A stretch of 64,000 bases of DNA from Oreocharis arfaki. Its lineage: Eukaryota; Chordata; Aves; Passeriformes; Paramythiidae. Under the pieces are notes generated by a model, which was not told the origin of the DNA, ran no database searches, and worked only from the letters and a program-made list of their open reading frames with translations. The position numbers and the translations under genes are program-made. Positions 24,990-37,056 of the stretch are shown here, in pieces (within the stretch, counting starts at the first letter, position 1; each line of letters opens with the position of its first letter). Location of the stretch: assembly GCA_013398015.1 (NCBI GenBank), contig VZRR01027746.1, positions 62,001 to 126,000 on the forward strand, in the 5' to 3' direction.

Positions 24990-25395
24990 AGGGTTTAGGT
25001 AGTGGAGGGTTTGCAGGCATGGCTTCAAGTGAGAAGACACCAGAAACTGCCCCCATGTCCAAAAGAGGCAGTTCCAATTGGCTTCAGTGGGGACCCTCTG
25101 TTGGCCAAAGCTGAGCCCACCAGTGATGTTGGTAGCACCTCTATGACAGCATATTTAAGAAAAGGTTAATCTGCTGCACAACAGCAGCTGGGAAGGAGGT
25201 GTGAGAAACAGCTCTAAAGGCACCAACTTCAGTGAAATAGGAGGGGGAGGAGGTCCTCCAGCCACAAAAGCAAAGATTTTCCTGCAGAGGGTGGTGAAAG
25301 ACGTTGTGATGCAGGTCATCCGTGCAGGCCCACAGGGGAGGAGAAATTCACCTGCAGCCTGTGAAGGGCCACACACTGGAGCAGTAAGATAAGCC
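24990..25395 (+). repeat. CR1 5' end (promoter/5' UTR)
   Basis: The block matches the 5' region of full-length avian CR1: GCAGGCATGGCTTCAAGTGAG, ACTGCCCCCATGTCC, TTGGCCAAAGCTGAGCCCAC, GTTGGTAGCACCTCTATGAC, ATATTTAAGAAAAGG, then GGAGGGGGAGGAGGTCCTCC and CCTGCAGCCTGTG repeats. Almost all genomic CR1 copies are 5' truncated and lose this part, so its presence is unusual. ORF1 is not present; the element stops at about 25395. The region in full CR1 holds the internal promoter. Confidence 0.8.
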
Positions 25396-25404
25396 TTGAA
25401 GGAA

Positions 25405-25600
25405 CACTCCAGGTATCTCTACATATTTGTGAGATGCCCCCTAAACCTTCTCTTCTCTAAGCTAAACAGCTCCAGTTCTCTCAACCTTTCCTTATGTAAG
25501 TGATGCCCCAATCATTTAGTCACTGTAATGGGCCTTCATTGGAGTCTCTCGTGTGGCTCAATAATCTCCCTTGTACAGTTTTTTAAGCAGCCATTAACAA
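25405..25600 (-). repeat. CR1 fragment, opposite strand
   Basis: CTTCTCTTCTCTAAGCTAAACAGCTCC and AGTTCTCTCAACCTTTCCTTA (quoted in part) are the reverse of the CR1 post-RT block LEKRRL..., here on the minus strand and without a 3' tail. It directly abuts the plus-strand CR1 5' end, giving a head-to-head style inversion. Confidence 0.75.
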
Positions 25601-28600
25601 ATCTTACAGCAGTTTTCATCATTTGCTCACATACATTTCCCAGGCTCTGCAACAGGAAAAAAGTCCTCTAAAGAAACCACTGCCACCGTGGTCTGATGGC
25701 TTGAATCAATGAAAGGCAAGAAGAAATCTTCTTTAGTTTCTTAGGGAACACTGTCCCATGCATCCACATTACAAAGCATACATTACAGTTAAGCAATACA
25801 TATCATATAAATCTCGGTTATTACTATTTTCTGTGTAGTTTACCTTTATAGTCTGATTTTAAGTATAAGATGAATTTTCATTTCTTCTTTTTTTCTTTTC
25901 TTACCTTATTTTTATATCCATTCCTATCAATACTAGGCCCATTCCATTACTTGACTGTTTAAAATACTCCCTTATTTGACACATTCATCTCAGAATATCT
26001 CTCATCTCCAACATCACTCTTTTGTCTTCATTTTCTGTTAGAAGCTTCCCTGAATTATATTTTTCAAATGAAAACACTTTTTTCTCTCATGAAACTCAGA
26101 CAATCTATATGTCTCTTCAGGATTTATTCTTTGTGACTCTTAACAGCCAGAATGCAGAAGGACAAATCAATAAAGGCAACCATTGTGTCATAGAATCCTC
26201 ATCATGAACACTCCTGTAAATGGTAATTTTTGTCTAACCATTAACTAGTTGACCCATGATCCATCTGAATCTTCAAAAGAAAAGCTAAATAAAGAACAAT
26301 TTAGATGTCTTCCATAAAATAAAAGCTAAATTAAAATTCCAGGACTTGGGGTCATTATATGACTACTTGGTACTCTTTTGAGGAGTCAGTTTATAAACTA
26401 ATGAATGAGACCTAAATACCGTATACTAATTTAATCTGTGGCAATTAATCTTCCTCCACTATTTTTCATGCTCTTTAATATAAAACTGTATCATATTATT
26501 ACGTCTGAATCCTTAAAGTTCAGAAGCATTTCATAGCATGATTAAACTGTGAAATGTATTTGAAACTAATTGCTTCTGACAACTGCCATTAGACACATAT
26601 TTGCAAATACACTTTCTAATTCCTTAATAGCAAGAAGTTCTTGTTATCTTTTGAACTTTGGGGCTGTCTTGTGAGCAACACACTAAAAAAACACTTTTGC
26701 TTTAACTGTTTAAGCACCATGTAAGAAAACAAGTCACAATTATAAACTACTGGTGTCAAAGGAAGCAGTACAGGTCATGCAGAGTGTGCTGGTTGACACT
26801 ACATATTGATGAAGACAAGACTGCAAGATGTAGGAAGAAATGACACCTACCTTTTTAAAAGAGGTTCTTTAAAGACTGACTCAATAAACAAGTTTAGTAA
26901 TACCATGGTTAATACTGAAAATCGTTTTGCTTTTTTGCTACTATTTAGAAAACTAATAAGTCAGAATACATTATATTCTGATTATTATAAACTTTTTGTC
27001 ACATTATGCAGCAGACTATATAATGGTTTATGGTAAACATGCACTGCAATTAAATTACCAGATGCTATTTCTCAAATTAATCAATCATACCCTGTAATTT
27101 TTGAAATGGGATTTTTGTATTTTCCTAATCTGCCAAATTGATACTGTAGAAAAGAGGGGGTGCAGTTACATTATGAAATCCTCATATTTAATTTTTGATA
27201 TACAGTATAAAGCATTGACAAAATGCCAACAGTTATCTCCCCACAAAGTTTAAAATTCTTAACTAATAAAAGAAGATGAAGCAAGAAAATGGGAAGAACT
27301 ATTATTCCTATTTAACTTCTTTGAGCTAAAGTTGAGAGAAAAAAATGGCAAGATTTGATATAGAAATAACAAATCCCCTTTGCAGGTGCTTTTCTCCTTC
27401 CATTAACTCTAGACAACCTTGATTAGATGCCTTACTTTTAAATGGTAATCATTAACTGGGATGCATATCACTAAATGGTTTCCTCTAAATCATGAAGTTT
27501 TTTAGCAAGACTTGGTTCAATATCTGATGCAGTCTAATTCCTTACTTGTGGGACTCTGAGTCCTACTTTCTTGCTATACAGTGATGAAGAAATGGAGTGT
27601 CCCTTATCACAATTCTTGCTAAATGTAAAAAGAGTGATAGTGCCAAAAGAAAGCGAAGTGAACCCCTTTGTCAATGTGCACATTTTAACCTAGTTAGAAT
27701 AAAAGGAGTATCCTTGCTTCCCGATTTTCAGAGACTTTCAGTCAGGCCACGTGAAAGCTAATTTTGTTCAGAACACACAAAGACAACCCCCAATAGGATG
27801 ACATAGTTTTATCTAGACTATTCAGATTTCAACAGGAAAGATTTATCTTCCCTCCTCTGCACAAGAAATTATTTTAGTAGCAACTGTAATGAACTTAATG
27901 AAGACATATTTCATACCCCCATTATACCCTTATTTTCTATGGCTTTCCATTTTTTATGTAGAGGAACATAATGTTAACACAAGTGTAACACTAATACCAA
28001 ATCTACTTTAAACTACTTTTCAGTTTTAGACTTTAATTAAATAAGTCATTAGCATTTTGGATAAAATGTAAATGTCATCACCACTAAAATGTTTTTGTTC
28101 TATATAAATCTGAATTTTTTGTGTTTATGTATGAATTTTCTAAGTGGCTTATCACTGATCATTGGTTCTAGAATATATTTTGCTGACTAGAGAGTTTTCT
28201 ATGGGTAATGGAACAAGTAAAGTTCAAATTATTTATTTAGCTTAGTCTTTTTCATCTTGTTGAATTGCAATATTCACATGTTCCTTTCCTAAGATTTTTT
28301 GTAAACCTGATTTATTCTCATATGGTATTTCCATACTATGCTGCTTCAATCTAGACTGTATTCCTGATTACTTTAACTTATCTCACTTCCATGTCTGGCG
28401 ATAACCTAAAATTGCCCTTTCTCCTTCCATCGCAGCCTTGCTTATGTCACATCAGCATTTATCCTAGCAGTTTTTCTATATTATGTTGTTCGTGTGACAG
28501 ACAGGCATATATCCCACCTGTCAAAGACGTTCTTGTATTGCTTGAGACGGTAGCAAAGGTCCTTCAAACAAATATTGCACTTGAGTTAGTCAAAACACCT

Positions 28601-29099
28601 CAGAAATCCCCTACCATATGTGTGTAAAGATCTGCTTATGATTCTTAAGTGCTTTACTCTCTGGTTTTCAAGATTTCCTAGAAGTTGGCTTGTGTTGTTC
28701 TATTTCTTTTTCTTATTTGTGCTGCATTGGTCTCCTTCACAAAGACATTTAATAGTCTTTTCTTATTACAAAAAATAAAAGAATATCTACTTTCCTTCCT
28801 CAGTTACTGACTAATAAACACTTATAAACCACAACTGTCTTATCAATTAATAAATCTAAGAAAGTTAGTCTATTTATATTGTTCCACACTGCATGTCTCC
28901 ATATTTTTTCCAGACTTGATCACTAGAAAAGAACTAATAGTAAACCAAATACAATCCAGAACAGGTGACTGCTACTAAAATAAATTTTTCTAGTTCAGAA
29001 GCTCCTGACAGGAAAAGCATGGTGGCATATCGCACCAGTGAGGAGCTCTTCAAAAGATGTTCTCTTACAAGCACAGTGCCTTCAAAATATATACTTGGA
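25601..29099. other. Unique AT-rich DNA, no gene supported
   Basis: No repeat family is clear. A frame at about 28434-28550 preceded by a good acceptor-like CTTCTCCATCGCAG-type stretch encodes a hydrophobic segment (AFILAVFLYYVVRV) but has no clear donor and ends in a stop; I do not call it a gene. Other frames are short. Confidence 0.45.
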
Positions 29100-29550
29100 C
29101 AAGAGGGAATGAATGATTAAAGAGCCAGACTGAAGGGGATAATTCAGAGGGATGGAACACTGCGTCTTTTAAGAAAGGCTGAGAAAGTTGGAGCTGCTCA
29201 GCCTGGACAAGAAGGGATTCCAGGAAGACCTAATTATGGCCTTTCAGTACTTAAAGAAGGCTAATACTAAAAACATAGGACTTTTTGCCAAGGCCCGTAG
29301 TGACAGGACAAGAGGAAATGGTTTTAAACTGAGAGAGTAGGTTTAGATTGGACACAAGGAAAACATTTTTTATGATGAGGGTGACAAGACACTGAACAGG
29401 TTGCACAGAGAGGTGGTGGATGCCCCAGCACTGGAAGTGTTCAAGGCTGGGCAGAGCTTTGAGCAATCTGATCTAGAGAAGTCCCTGCCCATGGCAGGGG
29501 AACTGGCCTTTGAAGGTCCCTTTGAACCCAAACCATTCTATGATTCTGTG
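29100..29550 (+). repeat. CR1 LINE fragment with 3' end
   Basis: Reads AGAAAGTTGGAGCTGCTCAG, GGCCTTTCAGTACTTAAAG, GTGACAGGACAAGAGGAAAT, TTGCACAGAGAGGTGGTGGA, GCCCCAGCACTGGAAGTGTT and ends GAACCCAAACC with ATTCTATGATTCTGTG. This is the complete CR1 3' UTR in plus orientation, 5' truncated at about 29100. Confidence 0.93.
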
Positions 29551-29557
29551 GCAACCT

Positions 29558-29616
29558 CTTTTTTTGTTTGTTTGTTTGGTTTGGTTTTTTTGGTTTTTTG
29601 TTTTTGTTATTTTTCT
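29558..29616 (+). repeat. T/G simple repeat after the CR1 tail
   Basis: Runs of T with GTTT and GGTTT units begin seven bases after the CR1 end. It is low complexity and probably grew from the tail or target site. Confidence 0.85.
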
Positions 29617-30649
29617 TAAGTAGAGCCCATTGTCAGAGCTACTATAAGCTCAAAGCACACTTAAGTGTGTACAGTAGTGATGTATATGTCTTCAAACCTT
29701 TGTGTGTTCTTTTTACTTCTTAAAACAGAATTTTCCTCTTAACTCTTACCTATTTTAGATTTATCTACTTAATATTCTTGACATAGCAAGCTACCACTGG
29801 AGTTTGTTTTATGGCATCTTTAAGAGTAGAACTGATTTATTTTTTATTTATTACTTGTAACTCATTAGAAAGTCTCACACCACATTTAACAAATATCATT
29901 GAGATATTTTCATAATTCTTTACTGGCCAACAGAGACAATTGAGCCTCAGATTTATTTCCTACATTTAGGCAGCCAACACAAGAAAAGAGTCTATTTAAA
30001 CTACAAGGATCACACCTGTTATTATTGGGCAAAATCTTTTTTAAACCTTTTGCTGTTTTATGAAAGCAAGAGTACATGAAGAAACCATTTAGATGGGGGA
30101 GCATATCTTTGTAAATGGTTCTTTTATGTGATCACTAATACAGTCTTACTCTTGAATTACTCATTTAAATGATACTACTTGTATAGAAGATAGGAAGAAC
30201 AATGGTATATTTAATAGGACTAAAGTTGAATAGCTGTGGTTTTTAATTTTAGCTCTCATTCTCTTTATTTTGGGGTCAGCATTTGTAGTAGAGTATGCCA
30301 GGTTGCTGATGCATCACTTCCAAAGACTTCTGAAATTTCATTAAATACTCTTTTATTGTTATTCTGCACAGTAAAACTGCCATTGGAGAAATGAGGAAAA
30401 ATCATAGAGCTAGGAGAAAATAAAAGAGCAAGCAATGAGCATGGAAAGATTTCCAAAGCCTGTGCTGCGAATTCCATTTCAATTTCTGATGGATTTCTTT
30501 TCTCAGCCCACCCTAAGGTGATGGGAATCTGCACTTGTTCTGTAATCTGCAGTCTTTTTCATGTTTCTATACTTATCTGACACAGAAATGTTGAAGCAGG
30601 TATTTTCTGTTTAGCCAGAAATAGGAATTTGAGGAATGAATGCCACATA

Positions 30650-30733
30650 AAGAAAACAAACCAAAAAACCAAATTTAAAAAAAAAAAAAAAAAGCAAAAA
30701 ACCCAACAAACAAACAAACAACACAAAAAAAAT
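30650..30733 (+). repeat. A-rich / (CAAA)n low complexity
   Basis: Contains an A17 run followed by AAACCCAACAAACAAACAAAC. No SINE body is seen upstream, so I do not call it a retroposon tail. Confidence 0.85.
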
Positions 30734-33231
30734 CCCAGCAGGGAATGGAGGAAGAAATCAACAAAAAAACCCTGCTTTAGTATCTAATGTCAATTTTTCA
30801 GTGCTATACAATAATTTTTAAGATAGCAGTTTAGATATCCAAGCATCCTAAGATGTTTAAAAATGCAATCAATAAAACCAGCCACAGAAATACAACTTAG
30901 GGGAACTTACACAGAAAGCTTCAGACCAAATTAGCCCTATGAAAAAGTGAGTTTGAAGATGTCTGAAGTAGATAGAAATTCAGCTTCAAGAAATGAAAGA
31001 AACTATTACAAAGGACTTTTGAGAGGCACTAATGTCAAGACATGCCTGTATGGAACATATGTAGCTGGAAATATTGGTCTGACAGGGATAATTCATAGCA
31101 AGCCATAAAGGCACCCCACAAAATTGTAAAATCGACCTGAAAAATAGCTTGGAAACAAAAATGTAATATGGTACTACCCTGATTAGTCAACCACAGTTTA
31201 CTGTCAGTCTCTGTTCTCCACAATCAAAGCTTTATGTCTCCGCCTGCACTGAGTGTGTTTGGTTTTTTCTTTTATCTCAGGTCTGTCTCCTATAGATATT
31301 GACAGTTAAAATATTCCTGGGTTGTTTAATATTAGTATTGCATCTTATGATTGAATAGAAATGTTTTCTGACTTAAAACTTAAATTTTCATTGCTTGAAT
31401 CAATAAGTATTAATTCTGTACAAACTGGAAACCAGTCTCTGTCTTCTGCTTATGGTCATATTTTATTATTTGGAAGGTAAAAGAAATTAAAATTTTGAAA
31501 CAATATGGCCCATTGTTATTAATGTAGTTAGTCCTATGTGACTGTATTTGAACTGTGTTATCTTATATCTGTTGTAACAGAAGGAAAATAGCATCACAGG
31601 ATGACCTTATAAAAGTATTTCTCAAGTTTATTAAATTCATTAATCCACCACATTCTCTTTGAAGTCACTCTGTAAAATAATTTATTAGGCATTGTGAAAA
31701 TGGTCACATATGCTAAACTCTGCTGTCACAGATGCTTCCATTACCTAGTCTGACAACTGGCTTTTGTCAGAACATGACCTTTCTCCAAAGAACCAAAGCA
31801 TGCTAATTAGACCTATGAAAAGGAAAGAAATCTTCCATTTAAAAGCCAATATTTTTATCTCTACAAGCTTAACACAGCCTATGTTGTGTATTCTTGTTAA
31901 CTATGTTGCATACACCTCATAAATTTTAGAAAAATTGTTGTTTAACCATTACTAAAAATATCTAGCTGAGTTTTTCAGTTGTTTTAACACTGTGTTGCAC
32001 ATGTTACTTCACTCATGATTCAGTATATGAACTTTTCAAATTAATTTATTTCTCCTTTTACACTAAAATGTCTGAAATAGCTAATATTAATGAATTTGCA
32101 ATAAACTAGCTTGAAATGACAACCTAATAGCTTGTAATTGGTGTCTATAAATGCCTTCTGCAGGAGCGGCAATTTCTACAAGACTGAGATATTGATCATT
32201 AGCACAATGATCCATGTCACAAGCACCTTAGTTTATCATAAACTCATTTCCTTAATGACATAAGTAAGCATTCTAATTCAGAAGATGCTTCAATAAATCA
32301 GCACAATACTGCATCTGAATGGTATCAGAAAGAACATTACTTTGTTGGATGAAAAGGTAAAATATTTTCAGCAAACATGATGAGAATAGGAAAAAACTGT
32401 GTCATGGCCTTGATAACATGGTAACTAAAGAAGAGTCCAAGTTACCTACCCTAAACATGGACTTGGGGAAATTTCCCTGGTAGTGCAACCCGAAGTCTCT
32501 GGGCTTTTTATTCTTGTTTACTCTTTTAGCCTTCAGAAAACTTGGAGCTGTATAAATTTGTGTATGTAATTAAAACCAGAACTTTTCATAAATAAATATT
32601 TTTCTTCTAAAAACTGCTGGTCAGACATTCCTTTTGTATATTGGCTCTAAGTATTCTGTGAAGAAAAGAGCTGGGTGCAGATAAGCTGTCACTAACCATC
32701 AAGAGCAGTGAAAAATAATAGCTGCAGAAGGGAAAATCCCTCTGCTCTGAGTCACTGCACATCGTAACTGTAATATGAGGTAAAAAGTTGTGTTATGGTC
32801 AGATGTTGAGAAAAGAAGGGGCAGTCAGACTCTGACAACACAAACGTGTACCCAGAGGTGTATGTCTGATCTAAGTGAAGGTTTTTCACTATTGATGCTC
32901 TGAAAATATCCATCATCCAAGAGATTCAAAACATGAGCCCTCCCAATAGGGAACACTCAGGCTGAACAGAGACGAGATATGAGAGAGTGAAAACCACTGT
33001 AAGGATGATAGACATGGCTGGAGCAAAAATTACCCAAAGAGCAGGTCAGAGAGAATTCTTTTCCTGTCAGAAAGTGATGATTCTCCCAAAACACTCACAT
33101 AAGTGTAGAGATTTTGAGATTCTATCTTTCAGAAAGTAAAACTGATCAAAAGTATGATCAAGAGAAAAAAAACCAACCAAACAACCAACCTTATTTCAGC
33201 ACTTTGGAAGAATGTTACCATCACTTTCTCC

Positions 33232-33248
33232 TTTTTTTTTTTTTTTTT
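33232..33248. repeat. Poly-T run (17)
   Basis: A homopolymer of 17 T with no recognisable retroposon body beside it. Confidence 0.9.
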
Positions 33249-36200
33249 GCATTTCTTTCCCTGACACAATAATATAACATAATTTTCATTATTTTTTTCT
33301 TTCTATCCTATTGTATGCTACACAGAAAATAAAATTGTTGGATCTCATGCAATTTTCTTGTCCCTCTTCAGCAGCTCCATATTTATTCATTTTTTAAAAT
33401 TTATAAATTGTAAATTATTTACGTAAGAACAGAAAGAAACAAGCAAACCAACTTTTCCAGGCAGTCCTAAATCATCTGGTCACTGCAGCTCTATGTATCA
33501 CCAAAATACTGAAGAACTTTTAGAAGAATCATAAAATCTTCTGTATATTTCTCTTGCTTGAAAAAGTATTAAACCTTGGCTTCAGAATTAAAATCAGAGT
33601 ATATGTATTAGATCAGTCTGCCATTAATATCAAATACCAATTTTCAATCTGCAGGTGAAATCTTGACTTGAAGTGTTGTTGACCAGTCAAGACCAAAGTT
33701 CTACTTGAGAATCTTTTAGAGATAACCTTGGTATGGATACCTTAACAGGGACCCAATGGACCCAAATACAGCTAAAAACTTTCATACAATACAGCTTATG
33801 AACCTGTTAAACATAACATGGCATTAAACATAGTAAGCTGTGGAGAGCTGAAGGTCTATTCATTGTGTTGTTCCTAATGAAGAGATCAATAAGCTCTTCA
33901 TATGGACTCTCTATCATCAAGAAGAAGAATCTCTCAGAAAGGAGATATGTTCTGTAGTCTTTCACAGCTGAGAACAGTGATTTTCAATTTTCTGAATTAT
34001 ACTAACTTCACTCCTTCAAGCACATTTTGTATTTAGGCTGGACAGATGCATGTGCACCAACTGATGCTTAGAAACTGGAATTTTAATAAAAGAGTTCAGA
34101 CAATACATGCTTTCCTTGCTGTTGATCTCTGTGCACTTTGCTTTTCAGACTTAGAACTGTTGTCATCCAGAGTTCTTTGGTGATTTTGGTGCTTTGTTAT
34201 AAGTTCTTGTAAAAATAAAAACCATAAACTTTTGTTTATAAACTTAACCTGAAGGGAGAATAATTTATTCCTCAAAATACATGAAAAAGTAGCTTAAGAA
34301 CATAATTTAAGTCCCTGGGAAAAACTTGGAAAAGCATTAAAGTAAGACTCCTGTTTTAAAATGAAAATATACATGAGAAACCTTTATTTTCAAATGATCA
34401 TACTTTAAATAGTTATCTTTTTTGTCTGTGTAGCTGATTTTTAGCCAACTTGACAAATCCTTTGATTCAATAAATTAAAGAAAAAATTGTAACAGCCATA
34501 AGCTTGCCTTAGAATCATTAGTGCAGGGATTAAAAAAGAAAAAACAAAAGGAGAGGCAGAGAAGGGTAAATGAGAGGAGTTGGCAATGGTGATGTACGGA
34601 GTAATAACGGCCAGGCAAATAAAAAGTTATTATTAGGTAACATAAAACATTTGATCCTTCACCCCTACTCCATCTTCACCTGTTATTAGTCACTGACAGT
34701 ACTGCTGGAGACATAGGTACAATCTGTTCTTGCAATTGGTTATACATCTGAGTCAAGATAGGAGACTTTGTTCTAGGATTAGAATTTGAAAACCAGTGGG
34801 GCTTTAAGATGGGTTTATCTTTCTAATCCACCTGGCTTGAAAATTGTTTTTACATTATACATACCCAAAATTGTAGGTAAGAAGTGTTCTTTAAGTAAAG
34901 AGATTATAGTGGATTATTGCAGGTGAAAAATGTTGTATATCTATAGGATTTAAGTATATTGCTTTTAGTGTTGGAATCTGATTCCAGATTTTCTTCTTTA
35001 AAGTGAAAGTTTCTAATAATTTCTTAGATAGTTTGTTAATTGTTTTGATTATGGAAATTTTATTTAGGAAAGTTATGGAAAAGGAAAGGACTGAGTTAAT
35101 ATCTGAGGGTTGTCTTGTCAAGACATATTTCAAGGTAACAAGATGCTTTTAAATATTTACACTTAATTGGGATGAAACAAATTAACTGGGCTAAAGCTCA
35201 GATATTCTACAGTTAGAGCCAGAAGACTTCTATTGATGACCTGATTTATTTAAGTTTCTTGGATTTTTATCTGGGGTTATCAGAAATGAAACATCTGTTT
35301 ATTCAATAAAACAGTGGTGAGTAAAAAAGATCTTAAGGCATCTCTGTAGTAAAACAGTTCAGGTGTGATATAATGCCCAACTGGAATGACCAGAATCAGC
35401 CATCTGGTGTTTTTCTGGACATCTACAAGCAACAGACTGTAAGTGTTTGGCATTGCAGAACTGTTTAAAAGATCTTCACAGCTAACTTTAATGAGTGAGA
35501 ATGAGGTCAAGAAAAGAATGACTTAATGTTAAAGTAGAAAGTTAAAACCAGTTAGAGTAGTAAAAAAAAAAAATTATCTAGGAATGCTTTTCTTGGAGAA
35601 TGAGCCACATATTGAGGAAGTGATGTGCCACTGGCAGTGCCATATTTCTCCTTCCCTGTCTCAGTTTTAACTTCATTTCTTGTGCCAACAACTATGTCAG
35701 AAAGTCTCAAAGGCAACAGTTCCATAATTAACAAGAAAGTTCTCACTCAGAAGCAGCCTGTTCTCTTCATTTTTGGCAGAAACAGCCTGACTTAAATTGA
35801 CTATTTTCCAAGTGTCATTAAAGGAATGGGCAGATAAAATACATTGTGATCAAGAAGTGTAGATGTTCACAACACATCAGCCAGTCTATAGGAACTGTGT
35901 GCACTCATCTCACAGTAAAATAGGTCATGGGAAAAAGAATTTTCTGCTTAATTTTCATTCCAAGACACCATTATGATCTGTTACTGTAGGCTACCTATCA
36001 AGCAAATTTTTAATTGCATCAAACCAATTTTTTAACTTGCATATTTTTGTAACTTTTCTGGTTTGTTTTTTTTTTTTAATAAGCTATTATGGCTTAAATG
36101 GATTAATCCTGCACAGTTTGAATATGTGAGTGTGAACACAGCAAATTCATGCAAAGCTACGCAGGTTTACAATTTGAAAATGAAATGTGAGTGGTTTGGG

Positions 36201-37022
36201 GCTACATGTGGAAATATGGCTGGAGCTAAGAAAACACCTTCAGGAAAGGAGACAGACTTGCTTATTGCCAGAAGGCAAACTTATAATAACTGTTTATTCC
36301 TGAGTCTATCTTAATGCTGTTTGAACACATCCAGCTCCTGCAAAACAACGTCTCTGGGATCTTTGTGAATATGCTGATTCTACCTCAGTGCTTATTGCTT
36401 GGTAGCTCATTTCCTAACCAAACAAAAATCACTTAGCAAATATCTGATCTTTGATCTAAATGGAAATGAAAGTGTATTTTACAACTCTTTGAAGTGCACA
36501 GTTATTTAGCTCTCAACTACGGACAAATATCTTTTAAGAATATTACTGCCAATCTCAGTTATAATAATCAAGGCAATGCAAATAGATAGCTACTACACTC
36601 CTAAGTACAATATATTGAAATAACAGCCTCAGGAGATAGGCTTTAATTAATAAAAACAAACAAAAAACCAAACCAGTTTATTTTATTTTAATATTTTATT
36701 TATATCTTTTTATTTCTCTTTGAAATAACTATATCACCGCTCAAAAGTATAGGGGGACATTTCTACTGTATTTAAATAAATCAAAATTACTCAATTTTTC
36801 TAAACACATGGTGTTTTCAAGAAAGTTTCCTAAATGACAGAGAGGCCAAAGACCACATTCATGAAACAGAAATCAAAAAAAGAAGATTCCTAATATCTGT
36901 TGTAAATATAATTTTAAGCAGAATTTCATTGCATTGCTAAAGTACTCATATACTGTGTAATTCTCAATGAACAAAGTTCCATTGGCACTGTAGCTCTAGG
37001 CAGTTCAGTCACATAGTCATAG

Positions 37023-37056
37023 TCTCCTGAGCGTGCTCCTGTGCACGCTCAGGAGA
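37023..37056. other. Perfect hairpin, 14-bp stem
   Basis: TCTCCTGAGCGTGC (37023-37036) is followed by a 6-base spacer TCCTGT and then by its exact reverse complement (37043-37056). The stem is GC-rich and contains two CpGs, unlike the AT-rich flanks. The stem is too short for an ordinary microRNA precursor and no longer pairing is evident. It could be a small inverted duplication, a foldback artefact or a protein-binding palindrome. Confidence 0.9.

Larger units (their letters stand above)
29617..37022. other. Long unique AT-rich stretch, no gene seen
   Basis: About 7.4 kb without a recognised repeat family apart from simple sequence (30650-30733 A-rich; 33232-33248 poly-T; 35561-35572 poly-A). 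All frames are under 90 codons and lack domains. Such long repeat-poor AT-rich DNA is typical of bird introns or gene deserts. Confidence 0.5.

Noticed and set aside
30650..30733. A-rich run considered as a processed pseudogene tail
   Set aside because: No gene-like body precedes it on either strand; it is simple sequence.
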